A stretch of 47,162 nt of DNA, taken from positions 1 through 47,162 of the forward strand of contig JAGLYP010000013.1 of assembly GCA_023132155.1 (NCBI GenBank). The letters run 5' to 3'. The number at the start of each line of letters is the position of its first letter. Position 1 is the stretch's first letter. Shown one piece after another: positions 33,013-38,617 of this stretch. The notes beneath the pieces are model-generated. The model searched no databases. It saw only the letters and a program-made list of their open reading frames with translations, and was not told the DNA's origin. Origin of the DNA: Candidatus Parcubacteria bacterium (lineage in GTDB: Bacteria; Patescibacteriota; Patescibacteriia; Patescibacteriales; UBA12075). Position numbers and translations under genes: made by a program.

Positions 33013-33555
33013 TTATAAATTATACGCCATAACAACGGCTTTAATATTTTTATCAACCAATTCTTGCCCCTTTGCGCTAAATTTTTGTTTAACGGCTTTT
33101 TTGATTGCTTCAAGGGTAATTATTTTGGTTGATTTGGCAAGGGCGCCAAGGATTATCGTATTTACTATGTTTCTGCCAAGAATATCTAAAGCGATTTTTG
33201 TGGCATCAATCGGAAAAATATTTTTTTCCGGAATACTCAATTTAATCGCGTTTTTAGGCAAAGACGTATTAACAATCGCTATTGTTTTTTCCGTACATCC
33301 GTGAGAGACGTCAACCGTGGCCATTACGGAAGCATCTTGGATAATTAAAATATCAGGAGAGTATACATGTTCTCGTGTTCTAATAGGTTTGTCGTCAATG
33401 CGGGCAAAAGCCTCAATCGGGGCGCCTGTTCGCTCTACGCCAAAAGACGGAAAAGCCTGAGCTTCATGCCCGTCGTTAAAAGCCGAAATAGCGATTAATT
33501 CCGCGGCAGTAACCACTCCCTGCCCGCCGCGTCCGTGTATGCGAATTTGTTTCAT
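33013..33555 (-). CDS. porG: 2-oxoacid:ferredoxin oxidoreductase, gamma subunit
   Basis: The 180-residue gamma subunit starts with KQIRIHGRGGQGVVTAAELI, then FPSFGVERTGAPIEAFARID, VYSPDILIIQDASVM and NTIILGALAKSTKIITLEAIKKAV, all standard for the family. It is the first gene of the minus-strand por cluster (G, D, A, B order by transcription). A long GCTAATC inverted repeat occupies the 108 bases upstream, so the cluster promoter is not obvious there; transcription may come from the dsbA-like gene further up. Confidence 0.95.
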   Translation of the reverse strand: MKQIRIHGRGGQGVVTAAELIAISAFNDGHEAQAFPSFGVERTGAPIEAFARIDDKPIRTREHVYSPDILIIQDASVMATVDVSHGCTEKTIAIVNTSLPKNAIKLSIPEKNIFPIDATKIALDILGRNIVNTIILGALAKSTKIITLEAIKKAVKQKFSAKGQELVDKNIKAVVMAYNL

Positions 33556-33565
33556 AAAGATGTAT

Positions 33566-33659
33566 AATGCTAATCTGCGAATGTAATGCTAATCTGCGAA
33601 TTGCGAATACTATTTATTAGCAATTCGCAGATTAGCATTACATTCGCGTTATTAGCATT
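33566..33659. repeat. 38-bp inverted repeat, GCTAATC type
   Basis: AATGCTAATCTGCGAATGTA and following bases to 33603 pair with 33621-33659 with only a few mismatches, around a 17-base loop. The left arm itself is a direct duplication of AATGCTAATCTGCGAA. It lies between the dsbA-like gene and porG. Confidence 0.88.
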
Positions 33660-33663
33660 TTAG

Positions 33664-34332
33664 TTATTTTAGATTTTGTTTAATTAAATTAATTAAAAAT
33701 TCATAAGGAATGTCGCCTTCAATTCTTTGTCCGTTAATAAACCAGGCCGGTGTGCCGCTTATGTTTAGCTTTTGTCCGTCAATTAAGTCTTTTTCAATGT
33801 CAGGCAGGTATTTTTTATTTGCGAAACAAGCATTAAATTTTTTTTCATTGCCGCCAATTTGCTTAAATGCTTCAAAAATTTTTTCATCACTGCCAAGACC
33901 TTGATTTAGAAATAGCTTATCATGCATTATCCAGAATAAGCCTTGCTCGCCGGCGCAGCGGGCAGCCAAGGCAAGCTGAATGGAGAAATCAGAAAGAACG
34001 GGAAAATCTCGGTAAATGAATTTTATATTATTATAAACAGAAGTTATTTCTCTTATTTTTGAAAAAGATTTTTGGCAATATACGCAATTAAAATCGGAAA
34101 ATTCAACAATCGTGATTTTCGGATTGGCGGATCCCAGCCAGTAGTTGTTTTTCGCGCCTTCAATAACTGGGTTTGAAATATATTTTCGCGGAACTGACGC
34201 GGTGTCAACATTTTTTATATAATTAACAATAAAAATCGCAAAAGCGAAAAGAAGACTGACAAAAAATATCGCGAGAATAATTAAAAATATTCCCCACCAT
34301 TTTTTATACCAAGGTTTATGAGCGTACTTCAT
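33664..34332 (-). CDS. DsbA-family thioredoxin-fold protein, membrane anchored
   Basis: The protein has 222 residues. One membrane segment (about 12-38) is followed by an outside thioredoxin-like domain. The active site FSDFNCVYCQKSF holds C83 and C86, and ISGTPAWFING contains the cis-Pro loop. The helical insertion typical of DsbA/DsbG (CAGEQGLFWIMHDKLF) is present. It should form or isomerise disulfides in exported proteins. The Cys-rich pilin-like proteins 3-4 kb downstream on the same strand are plausible clients, as are other secreted Cys proteins. The start ATG 34332 faces a 69-base divergent promoter region. Confidence 0.9.
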   Translation of the reverse strand: MKYAHKPWYKKWWGIFLIILAIFFVSLLFAFAIFIVNYIKNVDTASVPRKYISNPVIEGAKNNYWLGSANPKITIVEFSDFNCVYCQKSFSKIREITSVYNNIKFIYRDFPVLSDFSIQLALAARCAGEQGLFWIMHDKLFLNQGLGSDEKIFEAFKQIGGNEKKFNACFANKKYLPDIEKDLIDGQKLNISGTPAWFINGQRIEGDIPYEFLINLIKQNLK

Positions 34333-34401
34333 TGAAAATTATCGCGGATTAGGATATTATATAATTATAGAATATTTGTAGATATATTATAACATTTTTT
34401 T
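34333..34401. promoter_or_regulatory. Divergent promoter region of dsbA-like gene and the 48-residue protein
   Basis: The region is almost pure A/T with several -10-like boxes: TATAAC (34388-34393) points to the + strand gene with about 8 bases to its ATG, and TATAAT boxes on the complement near 34355-34370 point to the dsbA-like gene. -35 boxes are weak. Confidence 0.45.
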
Positions 34402-34548
34402 ATGAATAAACAAAATTTAGAACATGAAGAAGAAGCGCTTTCGCGAAAATATCAAAAGAGAAACAAGAAGAAGGGTGTTAAGATGCGGGTTGATAGCAAA
34501 AGCGTTAAAGAATTGCAACAGATAATTAAGAAAAAGTCAGCTGGTTGA
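34402..34548 (+). CDS. Small basic protein, 48 residues
   Basis: ATG 34402 opens a frame of 48 codons ending TGA 34546-34548. The product starts MNKQNLEHEEEALSRKYQKR, continues with a Lys-rich stretch NKKKGVK and ends VDSKSVKELQQIIKKKSAG. It has no membrane segment and a high positive charge, which suggests nucleic-acid or ribosome binding. A -10-like box 8 bases upstream supports expression with almost no leader. I do not recognise a named family. A 9-base-type repeat follows at once. Confidence 0.55.
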   Translation: MNKQNLEHEEEALSRKYQKRNKKKGVKMRVDSKSVKELQQIIKKKSAG

Positions 34549-34550
34549 TT

Positions 34551-34652
34551 GAGATTTTTGTGATTTTTGGGATTGTTAGGATTTTTGGGATCATTAAAAA
34601 AATATCCCAAAAATCTTAAAAATCTTAAAAATCTTAATAATTTTAATAATTT
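34551..34652. repeat. 9-base tandem/inverted repeat before the DUF2207 gene
   Basis: GATTTTTGGGAT (34580-34591) is complementary to ATCCCAAAAATC (34604-34615); then AAAAATCTT is repeated three times and AATAATTTT three times. Same family as the repeats before rpoC and porB. It ends about ten bases before the ATG. Confidence 0.75.
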
Positions 34653-34662
34653 TAATAATTCT

Positions 34663-36390
34663 ATGTTGAAAAGAAAAAAAATATTTTTTCAAATTAGTTT
34701 AATAGTTTTATCATCAATTTGCCTAGCCTTGCCGGTTGCGGCTCAGGAGAAAATTAATAATTTTGAAACAGAAATAAATATTAATCAGGACGGCAGTATT
34801 AATGTTAAGGAGATGATAGTTTATGATTTCGGCAGTGAAGAGAAGCATGGAATTTTTCGTGATATTCCGTATAAGTATAAAGTAGGCGGGGAAAGTTTTA
34901 AATTGCATTTTTCTGATTTTTCAGTTACAGACAGAAATGGCAATGATATTATTTTTGATGTGGATAATTATAAAGAAAGCAAGCGAATAAAAATCGGCGA
35001 CCCCGATGTTTATGTTGGCGGGGTGCGGCATTATGTAATAAAATATAGAGTTAAGCGCGCAATTAATTTTTTTGATGATCATGATGAGTTGTATTGGAAT
35101 GTTACAGGACAGACTTGGGTAACGCCGGTTAGACAGACAAAAGCGACAATTAATTTACCCAAAAGCGTTAACATTGAAAAATTAAAATTTGAATGCTACA
35201 CGGGCAAGAGCGGCAGTAACGAGAAGTGCGTATCCAGCCGTTTGAATTTTATCGCCAAAGACGAGGCTGATAGCATTATATTTAGTGATGATAGTTTAAG
35301 GCCTGGTGAAGGAGTGACTATTGTGGTTGGATTTCCCAAAGGCATTGTAAAAAAGTTTTCTTGGCTTAAGATTTTTTTGGAAACAGCGAAAGATAATTGG
35401 ATTGTGATTTTGCCCTTGTTTTCTTTGCTGTTTTTTATTTATTTTTGGAGAAAATACGGTAAAGATCCTGCTGGCAGAAAAACAATTATTGCCGAGTTCG
35501 CGGCTCCGGACGATTTAAGTCCGGCTGAAGTGGGAACGATTATTGATGAGCGCGCCCACAGAAAAGACGTTAGCGCGGAAATAATTAATCTTGCGGTTAA
35601 GGGGCATATTAAAATAACATATATAGAAAAAAGCGGAATTTTAAAAGCGGATGATTATGAATTGGAAAAATTAGCAATAAGAGAAGATGTTTTAAATGAA
35701 CTTCAGTTTGCTTTGTTAAAAGCATTATTCGCGGATAAGAAAAAAATCAGATTGTCAGATTTAAAAGATAAGTTTTATGAAGATTTAAATGATATTATTG
35801 ATAGAATTTATCAGGCAACTGTCAATAAGGGGTATTTTCCTAAAAATCCGAAAAAGATCAGGAGGTTTTATATAAGTTTAGCAATATTGGTTTTGGTTGT
35901 CGGCTGGTTTGTTGGACCGTTTTTGGGGTGGATTGGGGTTGTCAGCGTTTGGATTACAGGGATTTTGATTTTGATTTTAGGCAATGTAATGCCGAAAAAA
36001 ACCAAAAAGGGAGTTTTGGCCAGAGAGAAGATTTTGGGCTTAAAAATGTATTTGGAGGTAGCTGAAAAAGACAGGATTAATTTCCATAATGCGCCTAAGA
36101 AGAATCCCAAAATTTTTGAAAAATTATTGCCGTTTGCGATTGTTTTGGGCGTAGAAAAAAAATGGGCAAAGCAATTTGAAGATATTTATCATGAGGCTCC
36201 CAATTGGTATAGCTCCGCGAGCGCGCGAAATTTTTCCGCTTTGGCGCTCGCGAATAATTTGAATAGCTTTCAATCACAAGCCAACTCAACTCTTGCGTCA
36301 ATGCCATCATCCGCAAGTTCCGGCGGCAGCGGCTTTTCCGGCGGCGGATCAGGCGGAGGTTTTGGCGGAGGAGGGGGAGGGTCGTGGTAA
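34663..36390 (+). CDS. DUF2207 domain membrane protein
   Basis: The protein has 575 residues from ATG 34663. A signal peptide (ends PVAAQE) is followed by an exported beta-rich DUF2207 domain with the family openings INNFETEININQDGSINVKE and HGIFRDIPYKYK, then a membrane segment near residue 260 with KYGKDPAGRKTIIAEFAAPD just inside, two further helices (about 420-465) and a tail SGGGSGGGFGGGGGGSW typical of the family. Function is unknown; the family is widespread in bacteria and nearly universal in Patescibacteria. I reject the longer frame from 34567 because it translates the upstream repeat into a KNLKNLNNFNNF leader. Confidence 0.93.
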   Translation: MLKRKKIFFQISLIVLSSICLALPVAAQEKINNFETEININQDGSINVKEMIVYDFGSEEKHGIFRDIPYKYKVGGESFKLHFSDFSVTDRNGNDIIFDVDNYKESKRIKIGDPDVYVGGVRHYVIKYRVKRAINFFDDHDELYWNVTGQTWVTPVRQTKATINLPKSVNIEKLKFECYTGKSGSNEKCVSSRLNFIAKDEADSIIFSDDSLRPGEGVTIVVGFPKGIVKKFSWLKIFLETAKDNWIVILPLFSLLFFIYFWRKYGKDPAGRKTIIAEFAAPDDLSPAEVGTIIDERAHRKDVSAEIINLAVKGHIKITYIEKSGILKADDYELEKLAIREDVLNELQFALLKALFADKKKIRLSDLKDKFYEDLNDIIDRIYQATVNKGYFPKNPKKIRRFYISLAILVLVVGWFVGPFLGWIGVVSVWITGILILILGNVMPKKTKKGVLAREKILGLKMYLEVAEKDRINFHNAPKKNPKIFEKLLPFAIVLGVEKKWAKQFEDIYHEAPNWYSSASARNFSALALANNLNSFQSQANSTLASMPSSASSGGSGFSGGGSGGGFGGGGGGSW

Positions 36391-36404
36391 GTTTTAATTC
36401 TTAA

Positions 36405-37202
36405 TTGAACAAAGTGATAATATTATCCTGGAACATCAACGGCATACGGGCTGTTATTAAAAAAGGATTTTTGGATTTTTTGAAAAAAGAAAAGCCGGAT
36501 GTTTTGTGTTTGCAGGAAATTAAAATCGCGGAAGCGGCGCGTAAGAAAGAATTGTCGGAAATATTGGCGCCGGAAAAAATTGCTTATGATATTTTTTGGA
36601 ATTCGGCAAAGCGGCCAGGGTATTCAGGGACGGCTATTTTTATTAAAGAAAGTTTAAAACAGAAGCTTAGCTTCAAGAACGTTGCTCATCTCGCAAAGTT
36701 ATCTTGGGACGATGAAGGGCGGGTGCAAGTTGTTGACATCGGCAAATATTATTTGGCTAACATTTATTTTCCCAATGCCAACCACGAATTGTCGCGGCTT
36801 AAGTTTAAAATTGATTTTAATGATAAATTATTAAAGTATTTTAAAAAATTGGAAAAAACCAAGCCCTTAATTGTAACAGGCGATTATAATGTCGCGCACA
36901 GAGAAATTGATTTGGCGCGTCCCAAAGAAAATATCGGCAATCCCGGTTTTACCTATGAAGAACGGGAATGGATGGATAAATTTTTAAATTCCGGTTTTAA
37001 AGATACATTTCGGGAAAAATATTCTGAAAAAATCCAATATTCATGGTGGAGTTATCGCGCGGGCGCCCGCGCGCGCAATGTCGGCTGGCGGATTGATTAT
37101 TTTTGCGTTTCCGATAAGATTTTAAAAAATATTAAAAAAGCTTTTATTTTAAATGAAGTTACGGGTTCTGACCATTGTCCGGTTGGGATTGAGTTAGAAT
37201 AG
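36405..37202 (+). CDS. xth: Exodeoxyribonuclease III (AP endonuclease, ExoIII/Xth type)
   Basis: The 265-residue enzyme cuts DNA at abasic sites in base excision repair and degrades 3' ends. All catalytic motifs are visible: LSWNINGIRA with N10-type metal site, LCLQEIK (E38), GYSGTAIF, TGDYNVAHREIDL (D160, N162), GWRIDYFCVS and the final GSDHCPVGIEL (D256, H257). The start is either TTG 36405 or GTG 36414; both give a normal N-terminus and no Shine-Dalgarno sequence separates them. It begins 14 bases after the DUF2207 gene, probably in the same transcript. Confidence 0.95.
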   Translation: MNKVIILSWNINGIRAVIKKGFLDFLKKEKPDVLCLQEIKIAEAARKKELSEILAPEKIAYDIFWNSAKRPGYSGTAIFIKESLKQKLSFKNVAHLAKLSWDDEGRVQVVDIGKYYLANIYFPNANHELSRLKFKIDFNDKLLKYFKKLEKTKPLIVTGDYNVAHREIDLARPKENIGNPGFTYEEREWMDKFLNSGFKDTFREKYSEKIQYSWWSYRAGARARNVGWRIDYFCVSDKILKNIKKAFILNEVTGSDHCPVGIELE

Positions 37203-37234
37203 AAAACGAGATGCAATTATAGTTTAAAAAATGA

Positions 37235-37272
37235 TATAATATTAATGTTAGCTTGATTAAAATATATATAAT
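37235..37272 (+). promoter_or_regulatory. Promoter region of the first MFS gene
   Basis: TATAAT occurs at 37235-37240 and again at 37267-37272. The second lies 5 bases before the ATG at 37278, so a leaderless transcript is possible; the first would give a 30-base leader. No convincing -35 box for the second. Confidence 0.45.
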
Positions 37273-37277
37273 AAAAA

Positions 37278-38420
37278 ATGAATTTGATTAATAAATTTTT
37301 TTTCGCGAAAAAACAAAGCCTGAGAGCGATTTATACGATGCATTCAATTGATGCCTCGGCTTTTTCATTGGTGGGGATTTTTATTCCGATTTATTTTTTA
37401 ACTTTGGGCTATAGTGTTTCGCAGGTAATTACATATTTTATTATTCAAAATTCGGTTTTATTGGCTTCATCGTTCGCGGTCGGGTATATTGGTTCGCGCT
37501 ATGGCATTAGAAAAACTTTGCTTTTGCGCTTGCCGTTTTTGTTTTTGTTTTTGGCAATGTTGATGACAATGGAAATTTATCATTTTCCGCTTTATTTGCT
37601 TGCCGTTTTTGACGGCTGGCAAGCGGCTTTGTATTGGGTGCCCTTGAATATTGTTTTCGCGAAAAATACAAGCAAAGGGCATGTTGGCATGGAAATCAGC
37701 AAGCTTTTTGCCCTGCCGCAAGTTTTTACTATTTTTACGCCTCTAGCCGGTGGCTTAATAGCTTCGTATTTTGGTTTTAATATTTTATTCGCGATTACGA
37801 TTTCTATTTTTATTATATCAATTATCCCTATATTTCGTGTTAAAAAGAATAGCATTGATTTTACGTTTCATTTTAAAAAAGGAGCTGAATTATTTAAAAA
37901 GAATAAAAAATATTTTTGGGCGGAAATTTGTAATAATTTCGGTGAAGAAACAGATGGGATTATTTGGCCGATTTTTATTTATTTGAGCCTTATGAAAATA
38001 TCGGCGGTTGGAGCGACCGCGACCGCGGTTTCATTGGGAGCGTTCTTTTTAATTTTGGCGATGGGCAGGATTTCAGATAGATTTTCAAAAAATAAATTAA
38101 TTAGAACCGGAGCGGTATTGATTATGCTTGTTTGGATTGTAAGGGCTTTTATTGACTCCGAGTTGGCTTTTTATGTGATTGGCTTGATTTCCGGTTTTGT
38201 TTTTGTTGTTTTTAGCGTGCCTTATTACGCAAAATTGTTTGGAATTCCCAGAAAATCCAATGTTGATGAATTTTTTATTTTTCGGGAAGTGCCGGTTTAT
38301 ATCGGGCGAATGATTGCTTTTTGTTTGGCATTGGTTTTTGTCAATAATTTGCCGGTTTTATTTCCAATCGCAGGTTTGGCTTATTTGTATTTTTTATTTG
38401 GTTTTTCAGCGAAGAATTAA
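37278..38420 (+). CDS. MFS-type membrane transporter, divergent
   Basis: The 380-residue protein has 11-12 hydrophobic segments. It opens with SLVGIFIPIYFLTLGYSVSQVITYFI and has an MFS-type cytoplasmic loop YIGSRYGIRKTLLLRLPF between helices 2 and 3, then a central charged loop (RVKKNSIDFTFHFKKGAELFKKNKK). A second-half loop RISDRFSKNKLIR repeats the motif. It is a distant paralogue of the tandem pair at 41.6-44.1 kb (shared FVDEF/NVDEF and IPIYF themes). Substrate unknown. The gene has its own promoter and ends in a 200-base gap with a small palindrome. Confidence 0.8.
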   Translation: MNLINKFFFAKKQSLRAIYTMHSIDASAFSLVGIFIPIYFLTLGYSVSQVITYFIIQNSVLLASSFAVGYIGSRYGIRKTLLLRLPFLFLFLAMLMTMEIYHFPLYLLAVFDGWQAALYWVPLNIVFAKNTSKGHVGMEISKLFALPQVFTIFTPLAGGLIASYFGFNILFAITISIFIISIIPIFRVKKNSIDFTFHFKKGAELFKKNKKYFWAEICNNFGEETDGIIWPIFIYLSLMKISAVGATATAVSLGAFFLILAMGRISDRFSKNKLIRTGAVLIMLVWIVRAFIDSELAFYVIGLISGFVFVVFSVPYYAKLFGIPRKSNVDEFFIFREVPVYIGRMIAFCLALVFVNNLPVLFPIAGLAYLYFLFGFSAKN

Positions 38421-38536
38421 ACATGTTTTGATAAGTTTAACTTGTTTATTTTTGCAAATTCAAAACAATTTTTTTGCTTGATTTTTATTTGAATTTTAGA
38501 TAAAATATGATTAATAATCCACCTTACGCGCCCGCC

Positions 38537-38574
38537 CCTGTCATTCCTGTAGACTTTGAGGCGGGAATGACAGG
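38537..38574. repeat. Short TGTCATTCC palindrome before leuS
   Basis: CCTGTCATTCC (38537-38547) is complementary to GGAATGACAGG (38564-38574). It has the same ends as the larger TGTCAT elements and looks like a minimal internally deleted version. Confidence 0.7.
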
Positions 38575-38617
38575 TGAGAGTATGTAGAGCGGGTTATTAA
38601 AATAAAAAAATTTATTT

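Noticed and set aside
32864-33304. Frame of 146 codons on the + strand across porD/porG
   Set aside because: Antisense to porG and through the GCTAATC repeat; hydrophobic composition is a by-product.
32908-33660. CRISPR-like array from repeated GCTAATCTGCGAATT units
   Set aside because: The units are arranged as inverted repeats without regular unique spacers, and no cas genes are present.
34567-34662. Longer N-terminus for the DUF2207 protein from TTG 34567
   Set aside because: It translates tandem 9-base units and would bury the signal peptide.
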